Source: Hymenobacter persicinus
GTDB lineage: Bacteria > Bacteroidota > Bacteroidia > Cytophagales > Hymenobacteraceae
Length of the DNA: 64,000 bases
NCBI RefSeq assembly: GCF_004167665.1
Contig: NZ_SEWE01000004.1
Location: forward strand, 140,756 to 204,755
Reading direction: 5' to 3'
A model generated the notes under the pieces. The model was not told where the DNA came from and made no database searches. It was given only the letters and a program-made list of their open reading frames with translations. Position 1 is the stretch's first letter. Each line of letters opens with the position of its first letter. A program made the position numbers and the translations under genes. Positions 7,614-17,101 of the stretch are shown piece after piece.

Positions 7614-10193
7614 ATGGCGGAAGGCGAAAAAATCATTCCGATTAACATTGAAGAGGAGATGCGCGGCGCCTACATCGATTATTCGATGTCGGTTATCATC
7701 TCCCGGGCCCTGCCCGATGTGCGTGACGGCCTGAAACCCGTGCACCGCCGCGTGCTCTACGGCATGTCGGACCTGGGCGTGTCGTACAATAAATCCTACA
7801 AGAAAAGCGCCCGTATCGTGGGCGAAGTGCTGGGTAAGTACCACCCGCACGGCGACTCTTCGGTCTACGACACGATGGTGCGCATGGCCCAGGACTGGAG
7901 CCTGCGGTACCCGCTCGTCGACGGCCAGGGTAACTTCGGCTCCATCGACGGCGACTCGCCGGCGGCCATGCGTTATACCGAAGCCCGCCTTAAGCGCCTG
8001 GCCGACGAAATGCTCGGCGACCTGGACAAGGACACGGTAGATTTCCAGCCCAACTTCGACGACTCCCTGGAGGAGCCGTCGGTGATGCCGGCCAAATTCC
8101 CGAACCTGCTGGTGAATGGCACGACGGGTATTGCCGTGGGTATGGCCACCAACATGGCGCCCCACAACCTGACGGAAGTCGTCAGCGGCATCATTGCCTA
8201 CCTCGAAAACGAGGACATTACCATTGCCGAGCTCATGGAGCACGTCACGGCCCCGGATTTTCCCACCGGTGGCATCATCTACGGCTACGAGGGCGTCAAG
8301 CAGGCCTTCGAAACCGGCCGCGGCCGGGTGGTGATGCGGGCCAAGGCTCACTTCGAAACCCTGCCCAGCGGCAAGGAGCAAATCATCATCACCGAGATTC
8401 CCTACATGGTGAACAAGGCGGCGATGATTGAGAAAACGGCCGCTCTGATCAACGACAAGAAGATTGAGGGTATCTCCGACCTGCGCGACGAGTCGGACCG
8501 CGACGGTATGCGCATCGTCTACGATCTCAAGCGCGACGCCATGCCCAACGTGGTGCTCAACAACCTGTACCGCTACACCCAGTTGCAGTCGTCGTTCGGC
8601 GTCAACAACGTGTGCTTGGTGAAGGGCCGCCCGATGACGCTCAACCTCAAGGAGTTGATTCACTACTTCGTCGAGCACCGCGAAGACGTGATTGTGCGCC
8701 GGACCCGCTACGAACTGGCCGAAGCCCAGAAGCGGGCCCACATCTTGGAGGGGCTGCTCATTGCCCTCGACCACCTCGACGAGGTAATTGCCCTGATCCG
8801 GGCTTCCCGCGACGGGGAAGTGGCCCGGGCCCAGCTCATTGAGCGTTTCGCGTTGAGCGAAATCCAGGCCCGCGCCATTCTGGACATGCGTCTGCAGCGC
8901 CTCACCGGCCTGGAGCGCGACAAGATTGTGCAGGAATACGAGGAGCTGATGCGCCTGATTGACCACCTGAAGGCCGTACTGGCCTCGGAGGCCATGCAGC
9001 GCCAGATTATCAAGGATGAGCTGCTCGACATTCGGGAGCGGTACGGCGACAAGCGCCGCACGGCCATCGAATACGCCGGCGGCGACTTCTCGATGGAAGA
9101 CATGATTGCCGACGAGAGCATGGTTATCACCATCTCCCGCGAGGGCTACATCAAGCGCACGGCCCTGGACGAGTACCGGTCCCAGGCCCGCGGCGGCGTC
9201 GGGGCCAAGGGCGCGGCTTCCAAGCAGGACGACTTCACGGAGCACCTGTTTGTGGCCACTACCCACGAATACCTGCTGTTCTTCACCGAGCTGGGCCGGG
9301 TGTTCTGGCTGAAGGTGTACGAAGTGCCGGAAGGCGGGAAGAACACCAAAGGCCGGCCGATTCAGAACCTGATTGAGATTCCCCGCGAGGATTCGATCCG
9401 CTCCGTGCTCAACGTGCGCGGTCTGCGCGACCCGGACTACCTGGAAAATACCTTCCTGATGTTCTGCACCGAGCAGGGCACGGTGAAGAAAACCCCCCTC
9501 GAGGCGTATTCGCGCCCCCGCACGGCTGGTATCAACGCCATTACCATCAACGAGGGCGACCGGCTGCTCGACGTGCAGCTCACCACGGGCAGCAGCGAGA
9601 TTGTGGTGGCGCTGCGCTCGGGCCGGGCCGTCCGCTTCCCCGAGGAGAAAGTTCGCTCCATGGGCCGCAACGCCGCCGGCGTGCGCGGCATCACCCTGGC
9701 CGACGCCAACGACCGGGTGGTGGGCATGGTCTGCATCTCGGATCCGGCTTCGCAGGAGCTGCTGGTCGTGTCGGAAAACGGCTACGGCAAGCGCAGTTCC
9801 CTCGACGAGTACCGGGTTACGAACCGGGGCGGTAAGGGCGTGCGCGCCATGAAAATCACCGATAAAACAGGGGCTCTGGTCACCATCAAGGACGTGCAGG
9901 ACTCTGATGATCTGATGATTATCAACAAGTCGGGCATCACCATCCGCCTGCGGATGAGTGACTTGCGTACCATTGGCCGGGCAACCCAGGGCGTGCGACT
10001 GTTGAAAATCAGCGCCGGCGACGAAATTTCGTCGGTAGCCAAAGTAGCCGCCGATGAAAACGATAAGGACCTCGAAGGCACCGAACTCGAAGCCGGTGCC
10101 AATGGCAGCACGGACGGGGAGGGGCAAGACGCTTCCGCCGTTGATGCTGATCTGACGGCCCTTACGGACCCCGAGACGCTGAACAGCAACTAA
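7614..10193 (+). CDS. gyrA: DNA gyrase subunit A
   Basis: Type IIA topoisomerase subunit that cuts and rejoins DNA during ATP-driven negative supercoiling, together with GyrB. The N-terminal [20 protein letters not shown] and the catalytic tyrosine in [10 protein letters not shown] (Tyr121) are present. The quinolone-determining segment [11 protein letters not shown] keeps the usual Ser and Asp. The C-terminal beta-pinwheel is complete; the GyrA-box position reads QARGGVG rather than the proteobacterial QRRGGKG, and a second NRGGKG motif lies near residue 738. The acidic tail is poorly conserved, as in other family members. Length (859 aa) is normal. Confidence 0.98.
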   Translation: MAEGEKIIPINIEEEMRGAYIDYSMSVIISRALPDVRDGLKPVHRRVLYGMSDLGVSYNKSYKKSARIVGEVLGKYHPHGDSSVYDTMVRMAQDWSLRYPLVDGQGNFGSIDGDSPAAMRYTEARLKRLADEMLGDLDKDTVDFQPNFDDSLEEPSVMPAKFPNLLVNGTTGIAVGMATNMAPHNLTEVVSGIIAYLENEDITIAELMEHVTAPDFPTGGIIYGYEGVKQAFETGRGRVVMRAKAHFETLPSGKEQIIITEIPYMVNKAAMIEKTAALINDKKIEGISDLRDESDRDGMRIVYDLKRDAMPNVVLNNLYRYTQLQSSFGVNNVCLVKGRPMTLNLKELIHYFVEHREDVIVRRTRYELAEAQKRAHILEGLLIALDHLDEVIALIRASRDGEVARAQLIERFALSEIQARAILDMRLQRLTGLERDKIVQEYEELMRLIDHLKAVLASEAMQRQIIKDELLDIRERYGDKRRTAIEYAGGDFSMEDMIADESMVITISREGYIKRTALDEYRSQARGGVGAKGAASKQDDFTEHLFVATTHEYLLFFTELGRVFWLKVYEVPEGGKNTKGRPIQNLIEIPREDSIRSVLNVRGLRDPDYLENTFLMFCTEQGTVKKTPLEAYSRPRTAGINAITINEGDRLLDVQLTTGSSEIVVALRSGRAVRFPEEKVRSMGRNAAGVRGITLADANDRVVGMVCISDPASQELLVVSENGYGKRSSLDEYRVTNRGGKGVRAMKITDKTGALVTIKDVQDSDDLMIINKSGITIRLRMSDLRTIGRATQGVRLLKISAGDEISSVAKVAADENDKDLEGTELEAGANGSTDGEGQDASAVDADLTALTDPETLNSN

Positions 10194-10259
10194 TCCGCGG
10201 GAGCAGTAGGGAGCCTGGGGGCTTTCAGGCACGGTATTCGTTTCGGAATGCGGCGTCTG

Positions 10260-10279
10260 GAAGCCGTCAGGCTTCTTTT
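10260..10279 (+). terminator. probable terminator after gyrA
   Basis: GAAGCC (10260-10265) and GGCTTC (10270-10275) form a short stem with a 4-nt loop followed by TTTTC. Confidence 0.5.
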
Positions 10280-10373
10280 CTAACTTCCTTTACTGGCTGA
10301 ACCAAGTTCGCAGTCCAGCCGTTTGCACTCACATTCCTTTCACTCACCCTCGTTCATTCTTCAGCAAAAAACC

Positions 10374-11513
10374 ATGAAGAAGATTTTTCTGACTCTTGTA
10401 GCCGCTGCGGCGCTGCATACGGCGTCGGCCCAGAATTCGGCCGTGACCAGTGCTATCCTGAACCAGCGCCAAGGCCTGCTCGACAAAGCCCGCACCGACA
10501 TCGACGGCGCGATTCTGAACCCGAAGACCTCGGGCAAGGGCAAAACCTGGTACACCCGCGGCGAGATTTACGAGCAGCTGATGGCCAGCCCGATTTTCGG
10601 CAAGGCCCTGAAGCCCGGCGAAGGCACCAAGGCTGCCTTCGAATCGTATTCTAAAACCGTGGAGCTCGAAGGCAAAGACGGGGAATTCGGCAAGCTTGCC
10701 ACCCAGAAGCTCGACAACCTCTATGGGTTGGCGCTGAATGCCGGCGTGGAGAGCTATAACGGCAAAAACTACGACGAGGCCCTGAACTCGTACCGCATGG
10801 CCCAGCAGATCCGGCCCCAGGACACGACGGCCTATCTGTACGCGGCCTATGCGGCCGAAGCCAAGCAGGATTTCGCCGCTGCCAAGGACACTTACGGCAA
10901 GCTCATTGCCATGAACTACAAGTCGCCGGCCATGTACGGCCGCATGCTGCAGATTGCCCGCCAGGAGAAAAACGACGCCGAGGCCATGAAAGTGGTGCAG
11001 CAGGCGCTGGTGGCGTATCCCGGCAATAAAGCCTTCATGCTCGAAGAACTCAACATGGACCTGAGCGCTGGCCGCAGCCAGCAGGCCCTGGAGAAAATCG
11101 ACAAGGCCATTGCCGCCGACCCGACCAACTCCAACCTGTACGCCGTGAAAGGCTCGTTGTTGGACCAAGCCAAGCAGCCGGGCAAAGCCCTGGAAGCTTA
11201 CCAGAAAGCCCTGCAGGTTGATCCGAACAACTTCGACGCCAACTTCAACCTCGGCGTATATAACTACAACAAGGCTGCCGACCTGTTCACTAAAGCCAGC
11301 AAGATGGATTTGGCCACGTACCAGAAGTCGGGCAAGAAGTACGAGAACGATGGCAAGAAATACTTCCAGGATTCGCTGCCGTATTTCGAGAAGGCTCTGC
11401 AGCTGCAGCCCAATGACCGGGCGGTGCTGTCTTCATTGCAAAAAGTGTACGTTCGTCTCGGCCGCACGGCTGATGCCGACCGTATGAACACCAAGCTCAG
11501 TTCGCTGAAGTAA
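10374..11513 (+). CDS. secreted TPR-repeat protein, 379 aa
   Basis: Exported protein with a clear signal peptide (MKKIFLTLVAAAALHTASAQ, cleavage near residue 20). The rest consists of tetratricopeptide repeats, recognisable as KPGKALEAYQKALQVDPNNFDANFNLG and similar 34-residue units, forming a helical protein-binding scaffold. No catalytic motif. The role is unknown; such periplasmic TPR proteins in Bacteroidota often accompany envelope machinery. The ATG at 10374 is preferred because it begins the signal peptide. A strong terminator follows. Confidence 0.85.
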   Translation: MKKIFLTLVAAAALHTASAQNSAVTSAILNQRQGLLDKARTDIDGAILNPKTSGKGKTWYTRGEIYEQLMASPIFGKALKPGEGTKAAFESYSKTVELEGKDGEFGKLATQKLDNLYGLALNAGVESYNGKNYDEALNSYRMAQQIRPQDTTAYLYAAYAAEAKQDFAAAKDTYGKLIAMNYKSPAMYGRMLQIARQEKNDAEAMKVVQQALVAYPGNKAFMLEELNMDLSAGRSQQALEKIDKAIAADPTNSNLYAVKGSLLDQAKQPGKALEAYQKALQVDPNNFDANFNLGVYNYNKAADLFTKASKMDLATYQKSGKKYENDGKKYFQDSLPYFEKALQLQPNDRAVLSSLQKVYVRLGRTADADRMNTKLSSLK

Positions 11514-11527
11514 GGGGAGTAGTTTGC

Positions 11528-11567
11528 ACGGCCCGGGCAGTCAGAATAAGCCCGGGCCGTTATTTTA
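11528..11567 (+). terminator. intrinsic terminator of the TPR gene
   Basis: Perfect 10-bp inverted repeat, ACGGCCCGGG (11528-11537) and CCCGGGCCGT (11551-11560), followed by TATTTTA. Confidence 0.85.
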
Positions 11568-12496
11568 GAATTACTACTTAACATAATATAAATTATAAGA
11601 CAAACCAATAGATTTATTAGATGGCGTCCACAGCCTCGTTTAACATGAGTAGTCTGCACTGTGACGGGCCCGCAATTAGTATTGAGTAGCTAACGGGTTG
11701 TTCCTTTAAATTAGAGTACAGCAGCATTGCCAGCAGTGCACGTACCAGTACTTCATCTGCGCTCTTTCCAGGCCTTGCCTGCCATTCTCACGATCCTAAG
11801 CCTGTCTCAGTGGCTCCGTCGTGGGGTTCAATATCGTCGAGCAGTTCTGCACCAGTCAAACTCCAAAGTTTAGGTGAAGTCATGGTTTAGAATTCAGCTG
11901 ACAGGCCAATGTTTGTTAACAACAATAAGCCTGTGGCTGATCTTCTATATAGACGGTTTGTAGCTGCATCGTAAGCTTAGGCTAGCGTGAGAAATTTGCT
12001 TAGCTACATTGACATCCAAGAATGATTATCGCCTTAATACTCGCTAGCTAATGCACTATTAGAGCTCTACAATATTAGTGGCCACTTTGGTTGCTCTTTT
12101 ATTTCAGCCTGTTCGCAGCCTGTTCGTGGTACAGGAAAACAAAAAGCTTCGCGATGAGCCCCACTCCTGCCGTCAATTAGGCCCTACAGCAGCGGCAAAT
12201 ACAAAATGTCGATTCCTAGGCATTTCTCTTCACTGCTTGCTCTAGCCTCATGAATTAGGCTTTCTTGGCCCGCTGTATCGCCCTCCCCGTCCCCCAATCG
12301 CCCCTACCATTAGATTGGTATTAATTAACCTATATAAGTAGTCAATACTATACGTAAAGTGTATTAAAGCAAAAAAAGGTACAAAAAAGTTAATGAAAGT
12401 CACACTTTTATATACTTTATACTGCTTTTATGTACTATTGTTTCAATTCTTTTACTTTCCTTTGTTTATACTTCTTCTCCATCCTTGCTTTTCCTT
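11568..12496. other. AT-rich gene-free region
   Basis: About 930 bp with markedly lower GC than its surroundings and stop codons in all frames. It holds one possible gene remnant (11617-11787 minus), a tandem duplication of CAGCCTGTTCG near 12106-12127, and a strongly AT-rich last 180 bp before the gene at 12497, which probably contains that gene's promoter, although no convincing TAnnTTTG box could be placed. Looks like decayed or acquired DNA. Confidence 0.5.
11617..11787 (-). pseudogene. possible gene remnant, 56 codons
   Basis: On the minus strand an open stretch from just after a stop at 11788-11790 to a TAA at 11617-11619 reads RPGKSADEVLVRALLAMLLY and continues in protein-like fashion to NEAVDAI. 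There is no start codon at a sensible place and the flanks are full of stops. The amphipathic character suggests the C-terminal piece of a former gene; family unknown. Confidence 0.25.
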
Positions 12497-13534
12497 ATGC
12501 CCAAGACCATTGAATATCCCCGTACCAGTTACTTGAGTGCTTGGGAGGTTGCAGAAGTAGTTGATGATACTGGCGGCAAGTGTGCCATTGAGACTTGTGC
12601 CCGTAAGCTTAGCCGTAAGGTCAGCGGCTCTTTCAAGGCTATCATTGGCTCGGCCGTCAAGTTTGGGCTAGTTACCAGTAAGCGGGAGTTACTCACTACT
12701 ACCAATCTATTCCGGCGCATCAAGCACGCCTATGATAAGCAGGAGGAAAAGGTGTTTCACCGCGAGGCCTTCCTGCATCCCCCCTTGTTCACGCAGATCT
12801 GCCGGAAATTCCGCAACCGGGAATTACCGGTGCATATGTTTGACGTGATGCTGATCCGGGAGTTTGGGGTTGAGGAAATCAATGCGCAAAACGTGGCCAA
12901 GGCCTTCGTGGATGGGGCCCGCATGGTAGGCATCCTGGATGAGCGCAATGTCATTGCTGATATTGACGCCTTGGCAGCTCAGCAGACACCCCGACGGGAA
13001 CTGGCCAGTACGGAGATGCCCGCCAACCTCTTTAAGCCGGCTGCAACCGAAACGCCGGCATCTACCGCTACCGGGGCACCAGTTGCTGCTGCCGCCCCAG
13101 TGGGTTCACCACGTTCGGAAGCTAACGGTGCGGTGGCTTCGGTCCCGGCGGCGGCTCAACCACTGCGGGGCAAGGATGCGGTATCGAGCCTGTTTGGCTT
13201 GGATACCGATGATCTGGATGACAGTGCGGATGATTACGTCACGGAGTTTGTACCCTCCGGGGCGTCGACAGGACCAGAGATGGTTGATCGTTCCCCGGCA
13301 GTCTATAATTCCGCGCCGTTTAGTGCTCCTACGCCCCCCGCAGTTCCGACCGCGGCCGTGGGGCCTTCCAAGCCCTTGGGAGCCGTGGTGCCCGCTCATT
13401 CGGGCTCCAGTTACGCCCTTAGCATCAGCGGGCCCGGTATCGACACTCAGCTGATCATTCAGGACCAGGATGATCTGGCTATTGTGAGCATTCTACTGGA
13501 GAAAATCCGCCGGCAGCTCGCGCAGGCGGGGTAA
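12497..13534 (+). CDS. unknown protein with winged-helix-like N-terminus, 345 aa
   Basis: No named family recognised. Residues 1-155 (MPKTIEYPRTSYLSAWEVAE...) are compact and helical and look like two small helical or winged-helix units (for example GSFKAIIGSAVKFGLVTSKR, then a second block around FDVMLIREFGVEEINAQNVA). A Pro/Ala/Thr-rich linker of about 130 residues follows, and the last 35 residues (LSISGPGIDTQLIIQDQDDL, then IVSILLEKIRRQL) form a conserved-looking tail. ATG 12497 is preferred to TTG 12485. The gene stands alone behind an AT-rich island and uses less GC-rich codons than its neighbours, which suggests transfer. Confidence 0.7.
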   Translation: MPKTIEYPRTSYLSAWEVAEVVDDTGGKCAIETCARKLSRKVSGSFKAIIGSAVKFGLVTSKRELLTTTNLFRRIKHAYDKQEEKVFHREAFLHPPLFTQICRKFRNRELPVHMFDVMLIREFGVEEINAQNVAKAFVDGARMVGILDERNVIADIDALAAQQTPRRELASTEMPANLFKPAATETPASTATGAPVAAAAPVGSPRSEANGAVASVPAAAQPLRGKDAVSSLFGLDTDDLDDSADDYVTEFVPSGASTGPEMVDRSPAVYNSAPFSAPTPPAVPTAAVGPSKPLGAVVPAHSGSSYALSISGPGIDTQLIIQDQDDLAIVSILLEKIRRQLAQAG

Positions 13535-13564
13535 GCTCCCCTCCTGGCGTCGGCGAGCTAGCTT

Positions 13565-13620
13565 CAATCCAGGGCGTTATTATGTTAACCAAGTTTAAGG
13601 TGGGAAAACGCCCTGGGTTG
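13565..13620 (+). terminator. long imperfect hairpin downstream of the orphan gene
   Basis: CAATCCAGGGCGTT (13565-13578) pairs with AACGCCCTGGGTTG (13607-13620) with one G-T pair, loop 28 nt. No U-tract follows, so it may act as a processing or partial termination signal. Confidence 0.45.
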
Positions 13621-13642
13621 TGATGCGCCGGGCATTTCGCAG

Positions 13643-13650
13643 TACCTTTG
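13643..13650 (+). promoter_or_regulatory. -7 box TACCTTTG for the epimerase gene
   Basis: An exact match to the Bacteroidota consensus TAnnTTTG, 52 bp before the ATG at 13703; a TTG 22 bp upstream (13618-13620) may be the remains of the -33 element. Confidence 0.6.
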
Positions 13651-13651
13651 C

Positions 13652-13687
13652 CCCCCGCCTGGCTTCCCGGCGGGGGTTGCTTTTTTC
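13652..13687 (+). other. hairpin plus U-tract in the epimerase leader
   Basis: CCCCCGCC (13652-13659) pairs with GGCGGGGG (13669-13676), followed by TTGCTTTTTTC. It has the form of an intrinsic terminator but lies between the -7 box and the start codon, so the mRNA would begin with it. It could be an attenuator, or the end of an upstream transcript. Confidence 0.5.
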
Positions 13688-13702
13688 TTCCATTGCTGAG
13701 CT

Positions 13703-14695
13703 ATGGCTTCAATTCTGGTTACTGGGTGCGCCGGCTTCATCGGGTCTCACCTCTGTGAACATCTGCTGCAGGGCGGACACCACGTCATCGGCATCGACAA
13801 CTTCGACCCGTTCTACGACCGGACCATCAAGGAGCAGAACCTGGCCGGCTTCATCCACCACCCCCGCTTTTCCTTTCACGAGCTGGAGCTACGCCAGGGC
13901 GCGGAAGCCCTGGCCGACGCACTGCCCGCCGCCCCTATCGACCTGGTAGTGCACCTGGCGGCCAAGGCTGGCGTGGGACCCTCAGTGCGGGAGCCGGTGG
14001 CTTACCTTGACACCAACGTGATGGGCACCCTGCAGCTGCTGGAATGGATGCGCCAGCGCGGCATTCAGAAGCTGTTCTTCGCCTCGTCTTCCTCAGTCTA
14101 CGGCAACACCCCCGAGCGACCCTTCCGGGAGGAACTACCCCTGCTGCAGGCTTGCATCTCCCCGTACGCGGCCAGCAAGCTGGCCGGGGAGCAGCTGACC
14201 TACACCTACCACCACCTCTACCGGCTGGACGTGCTCAACGCCCGCTTCTTTACGGTGTATGGTCCCCGCCAGCGCCCCGACTTGGCCATTCACAAGTTCG
14301 TGAAGCTGCTGCGGGCCGGGCAGCCGATTCCGGTATTTGGAGACGGGACCACCGCCCGCGACTACACGTTCGTGCTCGATACGGTGGCCGGCATCAACCA
14401 GGGTATTGACTATTTGCTGGCCCACGAGCAGGTGTACGAGACCATCAACCTGGGTAACAGCCGGCCCGTGCCCCTGCTCGAGCTTATTAGCGCCCTCGGG
14501 GAGGCCGTGGGCGTGGAGCCCCAACTGGAGTTTCAGCCCATGCAGGCCGGCGACGTGGACGTGACCTACGCCGATATCCGCAAAGCCCAGGCCCTGCTGG
14601 CCTACTCCCCCCGGACTTCCCTGGCCGCCGGCCTGCAGGAGTTCGTAGCCTGGCTCGACTCCCGCCCCCCGGCCAGCCCCACTCCCATCTGGTAA
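13703..14695 (+). CDS. NAD-dependent epimerase/dehydratase (UDP-glucuronate 4-epimerase-like), 330 aa
   Basis: Extended short-chain dehydrogenase acting on nucleotide sugars. The NAD-binding motif GCAGFIGSHL is at residues 8-17, the catalytic Ser region is SSSVYGN and the Tyr-Lys pair is in YAASKLAGE. The segment TVYGPRQRPDLAIHKF is typical of the UDP-glucuronate/UDP-galacturonate 4-epimerase group. The likely role is in making sugars for lipopolysaccharide or exopolysaccharide, which fits the glycosyltransferase and LAB_N gene downstream on the other strand. Exact substrate inferred only. Confidence 0.85.
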   Translation: MASILVTGCAGFIGSHLCEHLLQGGHHVIGIDNFDPFYDRTIKEQNLAGFIHHPRFSFHELELRQGAEALADALPAAPIDLVVHLAAKAGVGPSVREPVAYLDTNVMGTLQLLEWMRQRGIQKLFFASSSSVYGNTPERPFREELPLLQACISPYAASKLAGEQLTYTYHHLYRLDVLNARFFTVYGPRQRPDLAIHKFVKLLRAGQPIPVFGDGTTARDYTFVLDTVAGINQGIDYLLAHEQVYETINLGNSRPVPLLELISALGEAVGVEPQLEFQPMQAGDVDVTYADIRKAQALLAYSPRTSLAAGLQEFVAWLDSRPPASPTPIW

Positions 14696-14734
14696 GGCCC
14701 GGATTTGCTCCGGGTTACCCCAACAGGATAAAGT

Positions 14735-14768
14735 AAAAGCCCGGCGCAGCTTACTGCGTCGGGCTTTT
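14735..14768. terminator. bidirectional terminator between epimerase and LAB_N gene
   Basis: A 15-bp stem with one G-T pair, AAAAGCCCGGCGCAG (14735-14749) with 14754-14768, and a 4-nt loop that contains the stop codon of the minus-strand gene. A and T runs on both sides let it work for both convergent genes. Confidence 0.85.
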
Positions 14769-15406
14769 TACTGGCTGCACTGGTTTCACTTCTTTGCGCA
14801 GCAAGACAATATTACGGGCGTAGACCACGGTGCCGAAGACGTTGCCCAGAATCAGCACGGCATCGACGCGCAGTACGGCGTAAACCAATATCAGCACGGA
14901 GCCCACCAGACTCACCACCCAGAAGTTGAGCGGCAGCACCGATTCGCCCTTGCGCTCGGAGTAGATCCACTGGTAGACGAAGCGCAGCAGAAACACCACC
15001 TGCCCCACGGCCCCCAGCAGCAGCCAGCCCCCCGGGATGCGGGAGTTGAGCATGCCCTGCAAACTGAAGTGCTGGTTGCCGGCCACAAACCAGCCCAGCA
15101 TCAGCAGCGGAAACAGGTAGGCCCCCCCCGAAACCAGGGGTTGAGCTTGCGCCACTCGCCCAGCAGCTGCAGGTTGCGGATGTAGATGGCGTAGCTGATG
15201 AGCTGGGCCGCCAGAATAATCGGGTCGTGGCGGAGCATGCCGTAGAGAATCATCAGAAACGACGATATCAGGCTGATCTGCCAGAACAGCGTGGGCACCA
15301 GCACCCGCTTGGCCCGCTCGCTCTGCACCCACTGCAGCACGATGCGGCTCGAAAACAGCAGCTGCGACACCAGGCCAATGCCCAGCGCAATGGTTTCGGT
15401 CTTCAT
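14751..15406 (-). pseudogene. LAB_N (lipid-A-disaccharide synthase N-terminal-like) membrane protein, frameshifted
   Basis: Small integral membrane protein with two copies of the LAB_N domain, each of about three helices. The first copy starts MKTETIALGIGLVSQLLFSS and contains SRIVLQWVQSERAKRVLVP and FWQISLISSFLMILYG; the second contains FVYQWIYSERKGESVLPLNF. The two halves are in different frames. They switch within a run of eight G on the minus strand (15122-15129); nine G would restore one protein of about 218 residues. Gene neighbours: the start lies 9 bp after the GT2 stop, so both form an operon in which GT2 plus LAB_N probably modify lipid A or another lipid-linked glycan. Either a homopolymer sequencing error or a slippery tract. 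Confidence 0.85.
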
Positions 15407-15415
15407 ACGACAGGG

Positions 15416-16174
15416 TTAGCGGCCGGCGCCGTCGGCCCGATGGTGCTCCCCGATTTCGTAGTTCTTCCAGCGGCTACGGATCCAGCGGAAGCCGAAGGTA
15501 TCGACCAGGGGCTTCCAGGCCCGGTTCCAGAGGTTGTACTTGGCCGTGCCGGCGAAGCGCGGGAAGTGCTGGACCGGAATCTGCTTGACCTTGCCGCCCT
15601 GCAGCTGCACCAGGGCCCCCAGAAAGCGGTGCATGCCGTGAATCAGCGGCAGGCGGCGGGCATACTCCATCTTGATGATCTTCAGCGGGCAGCCCGTATC
15701 CTGAATGCCGTCGTTGATGAGCGTGCGGCGCACGGTGTTGGCAATCTTGGACGAGAGCTTCTTGACCACCGTATCCTGGCGCTTGGCCCGAATGCCGTTG
15801 ACCATGTCAAATTCGGGGAAGAACTCGAAGAAACGCAGCAAATCCAGCGGGGAAGTCTGAATGTCGGAGTCGATGTAGCCGATCAGCGTGCTGCGGCAGT
15901 GGTCGACGCCAGCCTTGATGGCCGTGCTCAGGCCGCGGTTCTGGCTCAGGGAAATAAACTCGTAGCGGGCGTCGTGCCGGCAGATCTCGCGCAGAATGGG
16001 CAGCGAGCCGTCGGTGCTGCCGTCGTTGACGAACAGCACGGTAGTGGCCACCGGGGTCTGGGCCAGAAACTTGTTCATCTCCACCACAAACTGGCGCAGA
16101 CTTTCTTCCTCGTTGTACACCGGGACGAGTACCGTCAGGGACTGCAGGGCCAGGTAAGCAGAATTATCGGACAT
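15416..16174 (-). CDS. GT2 glycosyltransferase (dolichol-phosphate mannosyltransferase/ArnC-like), 252 aa
   Basis: Family 2 glycosyltransferase that probably transfers a sugar to polyprenyl phosphate at the inner membrane. The GT-A signature is clear: VLVPVYNEEESL near the start, FVNDGSTDGS, and the metal-binding DSDIQTSP (DxD-like). The acceptor-site region RFAGTAKYNLWNRAWKP is conserved in the ArnC/DPM1 group. Unlike ArnC it has no C-terminal transmembrane helices; the adjoining LAB_N membrane protein may replace them. Start ATG 16174 is chosen because upstream residues are not family-like. Confidence 0.88.
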   Translation of the reverse strand: MSDNSAYLALQSLTVLVPVYNEEESLRQFVVEMNKFLAQTPVATTVLFVNDGSTDGSLPILREICRHDARYEFISLSQNRGLSTAIKAGVDHCRSTLIGYIDSDIQTSPLDLLRFFEFFPEFDMVNGIRAKRQDTVVKKLSSKIANTVRRTLINDGIQDTGCPLKIIKMEYARRLPLIHGMHRFLGALVQLQGGKVKQIPVQHFPRFAGTAKYNLWNRAWKPLVDTFGFRWIRSRWKNYEIGEHHRADGAGR

Positions 16175-16326
16175 AGGGAGGCTGGAATCGGGGCGCAAAT
16201 TAGCAACTATTTCCCCGTCCGGGGCCGGCTCCCGCAATTTGCCGACCCCGGCTGACAACCCGCGGCCGGCCCGCGGCACTCTCTAGCAGCAGTAGCTCCT
16301 TCCTAACTCGCTTACCCAACTTCGTT

Positions 16327-16974
16327 ATGCTTATCCCAACTCTTGCCGGCGGCCTGCTGCTCAGCCTGGGCACGCTGCCCGCTCTGGCGGCTCCCCGCAC
16401 TACCCCAACCACCCAACCCGATACCACCGCGGCCCCCGCCCGAACCGGCCGCGCCCACGCTATTAAGCTGGGGCTGCAAAGCTCCAATTACACCGGTCAG
16501 CGCCCCACGCTGGGCTACGAATGGGCCCTGGGCCGCCACCTGAGCCTGGAAACCGGTGGGAGCTACAACGGCTCGACCTGGCGCGGCGGCTACAGCTACG
16601 TCAACGATGATAATTCCGTCACGGACTACTCCTATTACCAGCGCACCCGGCAAGTGATGGGTCAGCTGCAGGCGCGCTACTATTTTCAGCGCCGCACCCC
16701 CGCCCTGATTGGCTGGTACGCCGGGCTGGGTCTAAACACCACCTATAGCTATTCCTTTAGCACGTCGACCACCCAGCCGGCGGGCTTCACCACCCACCGC
16801 CTGGCGGTGCAGCCCCAGTTGCGGCTGGGCCGGCAGTGGGCCCTGGGCCAGCGCTTTCTGCTCGACACCTTCCTGGGCCTGGATATGAACAAACTCCCGG
16901 GCCGGCTGCCCTCCGGGCGCCGCCCCTGGGTAGCGACGCCCGCCGCGGGCTTCCAGCTCGGCTACCGGTTCTGA
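16327..16974 (+). CDS. outer-membrane beta-barrel-like protein, 215 aa
   Basis: Signal peptide (residues 1-21, MLIPTLAGGLLLSLGTLPAL then Ala) followed by alternating amphipathic strands and an aromatic C-terminal residue (GYRF), the hallmarks of a small outer-membrane barrel. The segment WYAGLGLNTTYSYSF and the shared RQWALGQRFLLDTFLGLDM show it is a paralogue of the next gene. Function unknown; probably a conserved DUF3575-like porin-like protein. Confidence 0.7.
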   Translation: MLIPTLAGGLLLSLGTLPALAAPRTTPTTQPDTTAAPARTGRAHAIKLGLQSSNYTGQRPTLGYEWALGRHLSLETGGSYNGSTWRGGYSYVNDDNSVTDYSYYQRTRQVMGQLQARYYFQRRTPALIGWYAGLGLNTTYSYSFSTSTTQPAGFTTHRLAVQPQLRLGRQWALGQRFLLDTFLGLDMNKLPGRLPSGRRPWVATPAAGFQLGYRF

Positions 16975-17101
16975 GCCGGCGGCAGCGGCCGGCTGACGGG
17001 TACGGGCCGCTATATTTTAGAGCACCAATATCAGATTGGGCGGCCGGGGCGTTGGAGTGAGTAGTTCGGCTATTTGCCCCTTATTTCTCCCTTCATCCGC
17101 T

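Noticed and set aside
7560..10232. An 890-codon minus-strand open frame
   Set aside because: Antisense to gyrA, which has all family motifs; the minus frame reads as His/Gln/Val-rich nonsense.
15227..16255. A 342-codon plus-strand frame opposite the GT2 gene
   Set aside because: Antisense to a gene with clear GT-A motifs; composition is that of a shadow.
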